Both the position numbers and the translations under genes were made by a program. Below, piece by piece: positions 1-12,037 of a stretch of DNA of 64,000 nucleotides. The notes beneath the pieces are model-generated. The model searched no databases. It was given only the letters and a program-made list of their open reading frames with translations, and had not been told where the DNA came from. Position 1 is the first letter of the stretch. The number at the start of each line of letters is the position of its first letter. Origin of the DNA: Aphelenchoides besseyi (lineage: Eukaryota; Nematoda; Chromadorea; Rhabditida; Aphelenchoididae); NCBI GenBank assembly GCA_024699855.1, contig JAMPIQ010000003.1, positions 5,208,001 through 5,272,000 on the forward strand, in the 5' to 3' direction.

Positions 1-3000
1 CATCGCCGCTGAATCCTGATCCGCGACGCAGAATCCCCAACACAACAGTTAGTTCAGAAGCGCTTTTCTTTCGTAGATCGTTGAAACGTTGGGGTAGTGC
101 TTCCAAATCGCGTAATGAAACAGGTCCCGTTGATGCAGTCGATCTCGCGAAGAAACTCCCACTTCCACCACTGCTGCTTCCTCGACGATCGCTCGGCAAA
201 CTTCCACCGCCAAGATGAGCAGTCGGGACGCTGAGATGATTGGCGGCATAACGACCGGACGGTCGCTCCAGAAGCTCAACGGAGTTCTCAAGAACGGGCG
301 ATCGTGGCGGCGAATAAGTGGTGGAAAAGCAACATCGAAAACACGCAGTTAGGCAACAACGGCCACGACTTCGGTTTCTTGTGTACGGCGGAATCTTGAG
401 ACGAAGTTCAACGAATTGGTCGACCGAACCACAGACTTAGAATTGAAACCAAGTTGCCGGCTCGGCATCAAATGGCAATTGCGTAGACCGATAATTGAAC
501 ATGAACAACGGACACAGACCGACCAAAAAAGACTCTTAACTAATCCAAAAAGCTCGTCGATCGGTACTGAGGAGGCCAAGTGTCACCAAGTCGCTGACGT
601 TTTGCCGTCGTTGTTGTTCAGCTTATGAAGTGAAAGCAAAAAGTCGAAGTGATGTGCGAAATTAAGGACACTCGAGAGATGAGAAGAAAATGAAAAAGAG
701 CGGTTCGACGGCACCTGATCACTTCGCGTCTTTAATCGGTCCCGTCAAGAGTTTGCTGCGAAGATCATCCCGCTGCCAGTGGTTGTCCCAAAGAAAACGA
801 GTCGGTGGCCCCCGTTCACTACTCATCTGTCCAGTGGCATTCGAAGCTGATCGCCGGTCCCCCCAAAAAGTTTTGGTTCCTGAGGTCTGGAGGACGTTTT
901 GCGACAGCTGCGGAGGTGATTTTTCGTACAACTATTCATCCCATTTGTCATCGTAGCACGTCGTAGCGGTTTGCTTGTCTAGTCAATTGGTTTGAAGGGA
1001 AGCGCCGCTAATTTCGAACATTCACGCTTATGTAATCAATTAATTTACATGAACTACTTTATGGACTTCTGAAGTCGAACTGTGCACTCATCACTAATAA
1101 CACTCGCACGACTGTTGGACAAAAATGTTGAGAAAAGAAACGGAAAACTGTTGAACTGTGCAATTACAAGAATCGAACTAATCAGACCAAACTCGCAAGC
1201 TTGCTTACTATGAAGCAACGTGCTACTGAAAACAGTGACAATCAAATTTCGGCACGGCGAACCGACTAAACGACATTGCGGTTTGATTCGATCGGAGAAC
1301 AGCGGGCGAACAAACGGCTACACGCATTTTGACGAGCAGTCGCAGACAGAAGGCGGAGAGGTAAAAATTATGACAAAATTGGCCGGTAATCTCAAATTAC
1401 ACGTCTACGACCATCTAACAGCTCGAGAATTGTAACAAAGAAACGTAGGCGTGAAATTTGTCAACTCACTCGAGATGATGAACGAAGAGATGGACTTTCG
1501 AATTGATCGTGGCTCAACATAATTCACAGTCAACGTGGTCGATGGTCGATCGCTTTCCGCGCTCTTCTGTCGTTTCGGACTCAAACTTCGAATCGCCATC
1601 TGGAAGATCGACGAGGAATCAATCAACTCGTGGAACGAAACGCTTTTGCGTGGCACTTGAAGATGTCTTGTTGGACTCGAAACATCTAGTCGATCCTCCA
1701 CGCTCGCATTGCCGACACTTCGAAGAATCGAGTTTCGAACAGCGCCGGCTGAAGCTCTCAATTTGAGCGATGAAGCGCCGGTACTTGTGGAACGCTTGAA
1801 TGCGTGAGCACGTCGTGACGCAAATCCACCGGCCAACCGTGCGCGTCGATCGACGTCGACCATCAAGGTTTGTTGGCCCAAATCAGCGGCCATTCTGCCG
1901 CCTATGGACCGCAATAATTTCGCATTCTGCAAAACGGTCGGTTGTCACGGAAAGCTCTGAATTCGCGCTAAACCCTCGTCGGCGTCCGCGGAATTGCAAA
2001 TCACGTCGGTTGGTATTTGTGTTGACGTAATCGCTTGATAGACGAGCGACGTTCGAATGACACTTTGGCCCTTTCTGCACCACTTCCAAAGATGAAAAAC
2101 CCGAAAACCGTCGAGAAAAAAGAGGCGTCAAATTTGGAAGCGCGTCCCAACCGACCACAAAATCCCCGCTTCAGGACGTTGCGCTCTGTGAGGTCATCAA
2201 ACACATCTAAAAGCGTGACTTGAACGCAGTCTTTAGAATCGCCGGAAACGACGAAGATCGTCCACAACCGGCCGTCGAAAAAGAGCCGACAAGCGCCACT
2301 TCTTCTCATTGACGTTCACTGTTGGCCACCTTGTCCAATCCAAAAACATGGCCGATGAAAAGCACAGGCTTCGAACAAAAGACCGAAAACACGGGACGTT
2401 GCAAACGCAAACACTCGAAACCGTGTCCTTCAAATTAGGAGACAAAATGTACGTTTCTCTGATGAAATTTCTTTACCGTTCCACTGACGATGTTGAAGGC
2501 TCCGAAAGAGATGAGCGGACATTCCATTTCTTACTCCCAGTGGAATCGCCATCGACGACGTTTGATGCATCCGGATGCGTGAAAGAAGGCCATCAATAGT
2601 CGTTGTTTGACGGGAATTGTCATCAGTCGTCGACTTCCGTCAACCACCTCCGATTTGTCAACTCAAACGAGTGACAATCTTGTTGATGAGTTTTTTGTTT
2701 CTTTGCAATCAGGATTTTTATGTCATTTCGATAGAAATCAATTCGCGAGCAGCAACGTTAAAAAGTAAAAGCTGACCTTTCATTTTCTTTTGCAACTTCC
2801 GCTGCATTTTCTCTTCTCGTTCTCTAAACATCTGATGAAGATCTTGAATCTCAAGTTCTTACAATTTCATCGATAACCCGTATAACATCGACCGCAGTCC
2901 AGGTGAAGCCACGATCTGCTTCTGTGGCTTTGCTTTTGGCCGACCATCGCTTGAAGCGCCCATCGATCCGTTTCGTTCATCGCGACTTCGTCGTGTTCGT

Positions 3001-5928
3001 GGTTGCTGAATCCAAATGTCTTTAGTGTTTTCACCTCCAACACAAACCTTGAACTTCAATCGTCCTTCACTTTCTGCTCGAGTGCCACGTCTTAGAACCA
3101 AGAATTCTTGAGCATTCGAAAAGCTCTCAGATCGTGGATGATCCATGTTACTGAGCGGTGGTCGGCAAGTTGATTATCCGAATGAAGAAGCTTCAAAATA
3201 ACACGTAGACTAAGATACTGTCAAAACTGAGGTAGAGACTTAAATACGTTAAACTCAAAACTCAATTTCGGAGAAGTAATTTGAGTTTCAGGGAATTGGA
3301 ACGTGATCAAGAGTTCAAACGATTAGACAGAATCTGAACGGCAAACCCTGAGGTCAATTGTATTGAACGTAAAATGATCGTCGCAATTGACAGTTCGAAC
3401 TTAGCGCGAAATTTCGAGTTCGCAAATTTCACAAACCGCAACTGTCTCAGCAGCTTTTCGATGTCCCGCGAAATTCAAATCCGATCGGCGGATTTTGTTG
3501 CATGTTTTTGCTCATTGTTTGCGTTTACTCAAGATCGACAGGCAAACGTCGATATTGGACCCGTCATTTTCTCACCTTGATCTCCGTTGTGTTCGTGGAT
3601 TTCACTCGGACGGCAGCGACATGATCGGCCAACGGTCCGAAGCAAAAGATGAGTGATTTCCGATACGTCTGAAAGTGCGACGGTAAGACGTAACGAAAAA
3701 TCATCTGCGAACAATGAGAGTTATACGAGAAGCAGTCTTATTGACAGCACGAAACAGTAGAACGAGAAGATACGAACTTAGAGTCTACGGTAATAATAAA
3801 ACGATTGCGAATAACCTAAAAGATGCAAGTGGCCGCCGAAAAGATCACGCCAAAGACAAAGCGGACGGAAGAAGAACAATCGTGAGTTGTTTTTGTCACC
3901 AAATCGAAATGCGTGGGAGTTGGAAGCATAAATTTTTGATTGAAAGTCCGCGAGAATAATTTCGATTGTTGCAAAACTTTGAACTTCAATGGCCAGACTC
4001 GTTCGCGGTGGAATCGAGGGTGGAATCAACAAAAAGAAGTCTGAGCGTCGGAAATGCCACGAAGCGAGAAAAGGCGGCAATCAATTGGAATCACGTAAAA
4101 CGAAGAGCAAAAACTCGGAGCTCTTGAAATGTGCATCTAAATGACAGCTTTTAGGGCAATAGATCACATTCCGACGACCAGCATCTTTTCAATAAGCTCA
4201 TTGTTTCGGCGGATTGCGAGATTACGTGTCGCTAATTGCCACAATGATCAATTCGATCAAACATTAATTGAAGTCCATCTGAAATACGAATACAAACATC
4301 GGAAGTTTGAATCGATTTTCATAGACTCAATTTGTCACAACATGAAAAGAAGTCATGAACCATTTCGCAGCTTAATGACTCACGGTGTTCAACTTAGTAT
4401 TAGTTGTGTACATGCCACCTGGTAGTAACCTTTCACGTCATACAAGTTATGATTTTGCAACTGATTGATAATCAATGAAGTAAGAGATCGTAAGCTTTGA
4501 ATAACAATACTCAACTATTAAAAGAACAAGGATAATGCGTAGGTAAAGAAAGTTATGTTAAATGGAATTCGTAAAACTCTTGCAAGTGCTCGGATTAAAT
4601 CTAGTTTTGCCTAAAACATTTAATATCTTTGCTCATTACTAATCTTTATTTTTGTTTGTGCTACAATCCTAGTTTACTGCTCTTAGGATGATTGACACGT
4701 GAATGCTGTGCGAAGTAAGGGACCGTAACGCTTGCTATCTTCAATCTATTCGTCATAAAATTCTATTATTTAATCGTCTAATTTTACTGTTTAACTGAAT
4801 ATAAAACACTATTGAGAAAGTAAGGAACTCATTAAAGGCCTTTAGGAATCATTGTAATGCTTACTCGTTGAATATGATACTAACAGTCTTCCTGATAATC
4901 ACTGGCCAAAAACGTTGTAACCATTACATTGAACGCGAGAATAAGCAATCGCCATTCCTTTTCTTCACCTTTACATCATGAAGTAGTTTCAGTTAAGGTG
5001 TAATTGCTCGACGTCTAAACTAATCGATATTCAACTTTGAAACCGTTTGTTGACTACCTATTGCAGTCCAACTGAACTCCAATATTCTTGTCTACGGAAA
5101 AGAAAGCAATTCGCTTCTTCGAAGTAGTTTTATTGTGAAAGACATCAGAATCACAGCAACATTTAGCGTACTGAGCAGTTTATCAAAAGATTTGAGATGT
5201 TTCAGAACGTAGTTGATCTTTAAAGCAAGTAACAACCTTTTTTACTACGAGTACTGTAATCAACTGCTAAGCCACAGCACATCAAATCTGTTGACTTCAC
5301 TGAAGACTCTCAACAGGAATATGATTCTTTTTAATCGAATTCGTTTTAAATGTCGGTATCCGGTAATCCTTTTTTGGTATCTCGTGTATTGTCACCGAAA
5401 GTCAACATGTTTGCTTAGTACTTTTAATTTCTCAATCGACAGAAGTTTTGAAATCACAATTTTTCTTTTATCTCTTCCGCAAGACAAATGAACTCAAATT
5501 GTGGTGAAGTTGGTCACGTGCTCCTTATTTCGTGATTAACTTGGTTGTGTTGAAAGAGGAGTTGAATGGAGGCAGCTGTTAGTTTTGCGTTCAACTGATT
5601 TTCTTGTTCTTTTTGATTAGACGAATGGACGTGACCGTTCGTCAATACCCGCCTCTGTTTCCGCTTTTGTTCTCGATATGACGAATTGGCAAGAAGAAGG
5701 CCAATGGGATTTACGAAACACTCGGGACAAATGGCTCAACGTTCCGTCCGCATTTCAATCGCTCACATGAACGCCGTGGATCAACAGATGCCATGAAAAC
5801 AACTGACTGTTCCCAAAAAATGAAAAGGGCGGCCGCTCCACAAACAGAGGTCGTTTTATTCGCTCGTCATTTATTCAATCTGCCAAAGTAGAACCAATCC
5901 TCTTTTCACTCCATAACTTTCGAGCTCA
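1..5928. other. 5.9 kb without a convincing gene
   Basis: No chain of exons joins into a recognisable protein on either strand. The first 3.2 kb are rich in CGA/TCG trinucleotides and carry several open frames of 60-175 codons on both strands, but most lack an ATG, splice context or any domain I know. From about 4.1 kb the sequence becomes AT-rich with frequent stops. It could be an upstream regulatory region, a long first intron of an unseen gene, or decayed sequence. One weak exon candidate (1470-1926, minus) is listed separately. A 95-codon ATG frame on the minus strand at 2859-3146 is basic and unrecognised. Confidence 0.5.
1470..1926 (-). CDS. possible internal exon, unknown protein
   Basis: An open frame on the minus strand is bounded by an acceptor-like site (GTTTTGCAG ending at 1927) and a strong donor (A|GTGAGT starting at 1469). 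It would encode about 152 residues rich in Ser, Arg and Ala with no recognisable domain. I could not find neighbouring exons that extend it, and the frame lacks a start ATG near its beginning. Codon use (TCG, CGA) resembles nearby real exons, but the whole region is TCG/CGA-rich, so chance is a fair explanation. Confidence 0.15.
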
Positions 5929-8085
5929 ATGGCGCAGGTTGAAGAAGCGCAACAAGAAGGAAATCAGCCTGTGGTTACTCAAGAAGAAGGTATATTTTTT
6001 GTTCTTACATCAATTGTCCGCATTTAGATACATCAGCAGCTAGTTTGGAAGCTCTTTCAGCTGCTATCGGCGCTGTTAGTGTCGCAATGACCGATCTTTG
6101 TACGTCATTAATAATCTCGTTCAGTTATTTTTGATTTTAGCTGATACAGCCACCAATGCAAATCCAGAGCAGTGGGATGTCATTAAGACCGCTGCTGATG
6201 CACCATCAATTGAGGCTGAAAAGTTGGAACAACAAAAAGCCGAAGAAACGGTGCAAAATGAAAATCCAGTCGCAGAGCCACTAACCAATGTTGCTGATGA
6301 AAACGAGTTGCTTGTTGTTGAAAAACAAGAAGAAATTGCTACGCGAGAAACCCCGACACCAGTTGAGAAAACAGATGAGACCTCATCTGCTGAATATAAT
6401 GCAAATGAGTCGATTCAAGTACCTGAAGAGATTACGGCCGAGAGAGTTCTAGTTGAAGAAGCAATTCCCGAACCGACGAACATTTCGAATAAAGAAGCTA
6501 CAAAAGTTGAAAAGCAAGAGGAACCTTCGGCTGATAACTTGGTCACTGAAGAACAGACCATTGCTGATCAACAACAATTAAGTGCTCTAACAACTGAAGA
6601 GCAAGTGGCAGAACCGACTCAAAGTTCTGAAACAACCGATAGTCTAACCGAAACGAAGGAGCAATCAAATGACGGACCTACGGAGTTGGTCGTTGATAAG
6701 AATGAAGTTCCGTTAAGTTCTGCGCCGGATGCCAACACCTTGGAATCGATGTCGTCGCAAAAAACAACACTCGAAGCTGAAGAACAAAGAGAAGTTGTGC
6801 CACTTGAAGAAAGTGAAGTAGCACCAGAAGATCCGATCTTTGTTGCTGGTGATGAAGATGTTGAATCGGGAGAAATTGAATTGCAAGATCAATTAGCTGA
6901 CGATGAATTGCATTGTAAGTCAAATAAAGGATAAAACCATAAATTCCTTTAAGCGGATGTTGTTGACGTCGACGATACGGCGGAACAATGTGAAGACATG
7001 GATGAACTTTCGTTAGATTCCTCTTCGACTGGTGATTTGACATCGCAGAAACTCAAAAAGAAGGGTCGTGTAATGGGCGGCTTTCGATCTATTGGAAGCG
7101 GTCTAAAAGACATTACTTTTGGTAGATGATAAAACAAAACCATTGGATTGATAAGCTATTCAGGAACTGGACGCAATGTGAGTAAAACCACAAAACGAGC
7201 GGCTACTGTTGGACATGCTTCAATCAACAAAGGTGCAACAGCGGTCTCTAATGCTGCACAAAAGACGGCCGCCGGAACGGCAAGCGGTGTCAAAGCTGTT
7301 GGTTCGGGAATCAAAAATACAGGAAAAGATTTTGCGAAGGCAACAACCGACAGTTTCAAGGATGTTGGATCGGCATCAAGTAAAGTAGCAACAAGCACAA
7401 AAGATGGTTTGTAGTTTAAAAATGTAAAGTCAGCAAATAGCCTTTTGTTTAGTTATCGTTCAAGGCACTTGTGTTGGAGTGGGTTTAACCGTTCTTGGTG
7501 CTCAGGCTTTAGGGCACGGCGCTCAGCGTACAGCTGGAGCAATCACTGACGGCACTGTAAATGTTGCAACTTCTGTTGCTTCAGGAGTCAAAACGGCCGG
7601 TAATTCGAGGAAAAGACATGCAAGGAAATTCAACGATTTTAGGCAATGTAGTGGTTGACGGAGCAAAAACGGCTGGTAATACGGTTGTTGACGTTGCCAC
7701 AAGTGCAGGCCAAGCGGTCATAAGCACGACAAGCAATGTTGTTCATTCAGTTGCCGAAACAATCGATGAAGCCGTTGATGCTGGAAAGGCGGGTATTCGA
7801 GTAGGTCGTTTGTTCTTCAACATCTATAACTCAAAACTTAAGGCTGTCGAACAGGGAATCGAAACAGCGGCAATGAAATCAGCAGCGGCAGTTCAACGGT
7901 TTGTGTTCAACAGTTAGTTGTTTAAAATTGAGTATTTAGAAACACTGTTGCTGCCCTTACGATGGGCTTGAAGATGGGTAAAGGATTTTTGATGTATGCG
8001 TCGAATAATTGTATGCATTTTAGCTGATTCAAACCTTCAAGTTGTGCCTAAAGCGATTGCAGCGAAACCGGCCGATTCGAACTAA
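5929..8085 (+). CDS. Glu-rich protein with 11-residue amphipathic repeats
   Basis: Nine exons (5929-5989, 6028-6099, 6141-6914, 6954-7121, 7164-7406, 7453-7599, 7643-7898, 7940-7977, 8024-8085) give 606 residues ending in a normal stop. About residues 45-300 are acidic, disordered and Glu/Thr/Gln-rich. From about residue 360 the chain is Ala/Gly/Val/Thr/Lys-rich and falls into 11-residue units without gaps, for example VVVDGAKTAGN, TVVDVATSAGQ, AVISTTSNVVH, SVAETIDEAVD. Such 11-mers form amphipathic helices in synucleins, perilipins and group-3 LEA proteins, which bind lipid surfaces or protect dry cells. I do not recognise an orthologue; a lipid-droplet or stress-protection role is inference only. 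There is no signal peptide. The exon starting at 6954 uses an AAG acceptor. Confidence 0.75.
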
Positions 8086-8298
8086 TCATTTTATTTTTGA
8101 ACCTCAATTTCAAATTGCTCACATAACGGCGAGTACTTGATCGCTTTTGCCAAATTGTGCGAATAATCCGTCATGTATTTTCAAGTGTTGATTAAATTTA
8201 AGCATTTCAACGACAACTAATCGCGATCTCTTCTACGGATACCACTTTCGTTGAAGTTTTCGTAACCGATGGCTTGTAGCTGAAATTTGTTTATTAGT

Positions 8299-9799
8299 TT
8301 AGTGACTGTAATTGATAGTCACTTTGCTGTCGTCGAGTAGCAAATCGGCGTGAATAATACGAAATGTGGTGTCTCTACAGTCTTTCAATGCCAAAGTCAA
8401 GCGTTCAATTTCTACAGGATCTCTACGTTGTCGTGCATCTTCGAGTTTCGCTCTCAATTGTCGAATCTCTGTTGCCGATGCATCCAATCGTTCTATTGCT
8501 CTGCGACAGACTGTTGCTTCGATATCTCGACCGCGTTTTTGTGCTCGTCTTCTTCGTTCAGCAACCGCATTTCGAACCAAACGAATCGATGCTAATGGAT
8601 CATCTGTGGTATCCAAATTGCCAATTGCCGGTCCCGGCATTTTCATCGAACGTTCGCTTCTCACACCAATCGAATCAATTGAGCGTGGTCGACGTCGTGG
8701 AGATAGCGGAGTCATTGTCAGTGAGCGAATTGATCGTCGATCTTCTTCTGCCGTCCGTATTCTGTGCCTTCTACTTTCAATCAGATTGCGTTCATTAAAC
8801 TCGGATTCAACGGTTAACAAACGTCGTGGTGGAGTTTGAAAATTCCGTGACATTGAACGTGACCATCGAGCTCTGATCGGTTGTCTTATTTCGTAGCCCT
8901 CGATTATCAGCGTGGTTAATCTAATCTAAATCTTAAAATTAAATCGTTTGGCAACTGCTCGATTACTTGGTTAGAATGATTTTCTTTATGCGGATAAGGA
9001 GCGTGAAGAAGTAACCACAAATATTGAGCTTCAGATTCAATGAAAACGTCCTTAATGTCCGCCACTTCTTCTGCTTCATCTGTCGGAGTTTGAGGAGCGA
9101 ATCTTATGACCGCACGACGACGAAAATCTGCATGCCGAGCCGTTTCATGCGTTGGATCGGCATCTTCTCTTTTCGCGCGTCCAGCACTGATTTCTATCTT
9201 ACGAGCTAAATTTTCGGTAATCACATGAAATTCTGCACTCACGCAACATGTCAATTCCTCCAATTCTCAATTTATGAACATCGCATACATGAGGAAACGC
9301 TAGTATTACATCAATTGGATAAGATGAACTGAAATGAATCGAAAAATAAACTTGTTGAGATTGCTTCTAACTCGGGCTCGGATATCCAACCGCCTTCGTA
9401 GTCGTTAATGCCTTCAGCAAAAACACTCGGTTCTTCACGTCCAACTACCAACGGTATCCAGTCCAATTCCGCATATCCTAGAGAAATAAACGGGATCTTG
9501 AAGGTATTTTCGACAAACCGATCGGAGATCCACGATCATCGAAATTACGTGATTCTTCAGTGAATGGTCGAGAATCAATAGAACGAGCACTACGAGTGCT
9601 TCTTCTTGTTTTACGTCTGTTCTTAATAGCTGTAGGAGTTCGTGGAGCGTAAACAAACGGAGAACGAGCGCGATACCCATTTCTACAAAACTAAAGTTGA
9701 TTGTCCATTAACTTAGGTTACTAACGAAATTCGAGTTATTGAACTTGCAGCTGAACGCGGTGGAGTGATCGGAGTTTGCGCGAAACCACGTCGTTCCAT
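8299..9799 (-). CDS. CEP104-type jelly-roll domain protein (one-base frame break)
   Basis: Five exons (9799-9726, 9682-9519, 9477-9372, 9328-8967, 8925-8299) would give about 443 residues. After an Arg/Ser-rich N-terminus, about residues 80-240 match the N-terminal beta-sandwich domain of the ciliary-tip protein CEP104: the blocks DVILAFPHVCDVHKLRI, SAEFHVITE and VFIESEAQYLWLLLH follow in family order, ending at NQ plus a hydrophobic strand. The C-terminal 200 residues are basic and helical. The TOG domain and zinc fingers of full-length CEP104 are absent. The frame breaks between KLRI and EELTCC near 9260-9268, where one extra base is present; the exon sum is 3n+1, agreeing with a single-base insertion. 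This may be an assembly error or a young pseudogene. In CEP104 this domain acts at cilium and microtubule tips; that role here is inferred. Confidence 0.6.
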
Positions 9800-9993
9800 C
9801 GGATTCAAAATACACGACCGTCAATTTTCAACGTCCATGACAACAACCACCGACTCGTTTCAGTTGGTTTGTGTTGGCAGGCAGTTTTGAAAAGACGTTG
9901 GTTTTTGCTCAACAATAGAAAGCTCTCGAACCTCAACCTCTTTTTTTATTGAAAAAGCAACAACAAATGAAATAAATTAGTTTAACGACGAGC

Positions 9994-10593
9994 TTATGTT
10001 CGACTACGAGTACGCAACTTCGTGAAAACCTCTTGATCGGATGGGAATTTTGATCGTGGAAAAGCGAATTCACAACGAATTGTAAATGTAATTTGACTGT
10101 GACGACATTTATCAGTGCGCCACAACAACCAGTTGTCTCCGCGACGTTCGAGACGATGAGTATAAAAGACAAAACAGGAGCGGTGGACTTGTGGATCTCG
10201 TTTGATCAAATAAACGGTATCAGCTCCGGGACAAAGAAGGTCGCAGTAAGTACGAACAGTGCCGTTAACTACCTCCTAAACATCATTTAACTACAGTAAT
10301 TTAAGAAAATTCAAACGCACATCAAAACAACCATCTGCTCCAACGGTCTCATCGACTGTTCGTCGGTTGGTGTCTTTCTCTGATTCGCGAAGAGCGACTT
10401 TACATTCCGCTGGTGTTTCACTGATTTTGTCCGAACCTTTTCCTTCTTTTGTCGTACAAATCAGATCTCGCCATTCTAAACCCAGGTTCTTTAAGTCCAA
10501 CTGACATTAACACTTACGCCAATGGACGGTGTTTTCGATGGCCGCTTCAACAGCCAGTGATGCACAGCAGATGAGAATCAAAACAAACTTCAT
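9994..10593 (-). CDS. small secreted cysteine-containing protein
   Basis: Three exons (10593-10518, 10475-10321, 10275-9994) give 170 residues. The first 18 or so form a clear signal peptide (MKFVLILICCASLAVEA). The mature chain has about seven cysteines spread through motifs such as TYCDLLCPGAD, RSCFVFYTHRLERRG and CEFAF. It resembles a nematode-restricted family of short secreted proteins of unknown function; I do not name a family entry. It is probably extracellular with disulfide bonds. A TATAAATA box lies about 50 bases upstream of the ATG, suggesting strong regulated expression. It is divergent from the Rab39 gene. The second donor (GAT|GTGCGT) was chosen because it keeps phase into the TYCDLLCPG exon. 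Confidence 0.75.
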
Positions 10594-11124
10594 GATCAGT
10601 GGATGAACAGATGAGCCGATAGTTATGGAGCTCAGTGAGCATATTTATATCCACTTGTTTAATGGGCAGAACAAGATTGTCACTTATCTTTCGCGCCCCT
10701 ACGGCGAGATTACGTAACGCGAACAAGAGCGTTAAAGATCCAGTTTAATTCGTGAAGCGAGATCGCTGAGGCTCATAGAAAACGAGCTTTCAGTAACAAA
10801 TTTTTTTACTCGCTCAATTAGGGACACGTTTTCTTGACATAAAAGAGGAAATAAGTTGATCGATCGCAATTCTTCTCACATTTCAACACTTCAATGATCA
10901 ATGTGACTATTTTACTTTTATGATTATGGGCTACAAGGGCTATAATTGTTGCTTTTCAACTGTTCAATAGACTTAAATGCTTCACAAAACTGCACAATGA
11001 ATGAACAGATGGCCAAAACAAACAATCCAACAGAAACGGAATTCTTCGTTTTCACCACTTACTGAGTCTTCTTACAATAGTGTTCATTGCATTTGAGTCG
11101 ATTGTCACGTGTGAATGTGAACAA
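10594..11124. other. intergenic, divergent promoters
   Basis: This 531-base gap separates the secreted-protein gene (-) from Rab39 (+). Apart from the TATA box near 10641 I see no coding frame or repeat. Confidence 0.6.
10641..10651 (-). promoter_or_regulatory. TATA box of the secreted-protein gene
   Basis: On the minus strand the sequence reads GATATAAATAT, about 48 bases upstream of the ATG at 10593. The spacing leaves room for a start site near 10615 and a very short leader. Confidence 0.5.
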
Positions 11125-12037
11125 ATGGATGACACGTCTTCTGAATTTTACGCCCTTTATAACTACCAATATCGAGTGATTCTAGTCGGAGATTCGACAG
11201 TTGGCAAGGTAAACATAATTGACGTTTTGAAAGGAATTGATTAGCTAAAGTTTACGATGGTCAGTAACTCTTCGTTGATTTAATATTTCAGACCTCGTTA
11301 TTGCGCTGCTTTACAGAAGGTAAAAGTGCAACGGTTATTGTCGATCCGACGATTGGCGTCGACTTTTTTACTCGACTCGTTGAAATCGAGCCCAACTATC
11401 GTGTCAAGCTTCAATTATGGGACTCAGCTGGTATGTTGATTTAAAGCACAGGCTAAACAATTAGAATTAAAACTTATAAATGTGATTTGTAGGTCAAGAA
11501 AAGTTTCGGTCAATAACGAGAAGTTATTACCGCAATTGTGCCGCTGTCATAGTGGTTTACGATTGTACCAATCGACAGTCATTTGAAAACATACCACGTT
11601 GGTTAAAAGAAGTTGAAGCCAATCTTGGCGGTCCATCACCATCCGAAATCGTTCTACTCCTTGTATCCCATAAAGCAGATCTCGAATCGCAACGCGAAGT
11701 GTTCTACGAAGAGGGAGAATTTCTGGCAAAATACAACAAAATGAAGTTTCTGGAGACTTCAGCAATAACCACCGAGAACGTAAATGTAAGTTGGCTGATT
11801 CAAGCTAAAACTTAGATTATTAAGGAAACATTTCTCACCGTCGCACGAGAGATTCATAGAAAACAGCAAGAAGGACTTTTGTATGTGAGCGATGGATGGG
11901 AAGGTATGATGTCAATTGTTGTTTTGGTCTATTTTCTTATTTCAGGTATTAAAAGCGGTCTTATGCGATCACAGTCAATTACTCTTTCCAATGCATCTCA
12001 GGATGACGATGCGAATCAATCCACGTGTTTATGTTAA
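11125..12037 (+). CDS. rab-39: Rab39 small GTPase
   Basis: Five exons (11125-11208, 11292-11430, 11493-11785, 11816-11903, 11946-12037) give 231 residues. The P-loop GDSTVGKT, the switch I stretch DPTIGVDFFTRL, the switch II stretch WDSAGQEKFRSITRSYYRN and the Rab39 hallmark SHKADL (in place of the usual NKxD) are in order. The tail has DGWEGIKSG, diagnostic of Rab39, and ends CLC, a double-cysteine geranylgeranylation motif. Rab39 proteins act in endosome/Golgi and lysosome-related trafficking; activity is expected to be normal since the GTP-binding motifs are intact. A polyadenylation signal AATAAA lies at 12160. Confidence 0.93.

Noticed and set aside
6678..7043. 121-codon minus-strand frame
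   Set aside because: Antisense shadow of the Glu-rich exon, crossing a clear intron of the plus-strand gene.
8350..8839. Three long plus-strand frames of 81-157 codons
   Set aside because: They are antisense to the Arg-rich last exon of the CEP104-type gene; Arg/Ser codons give few stops on the opposite strand.
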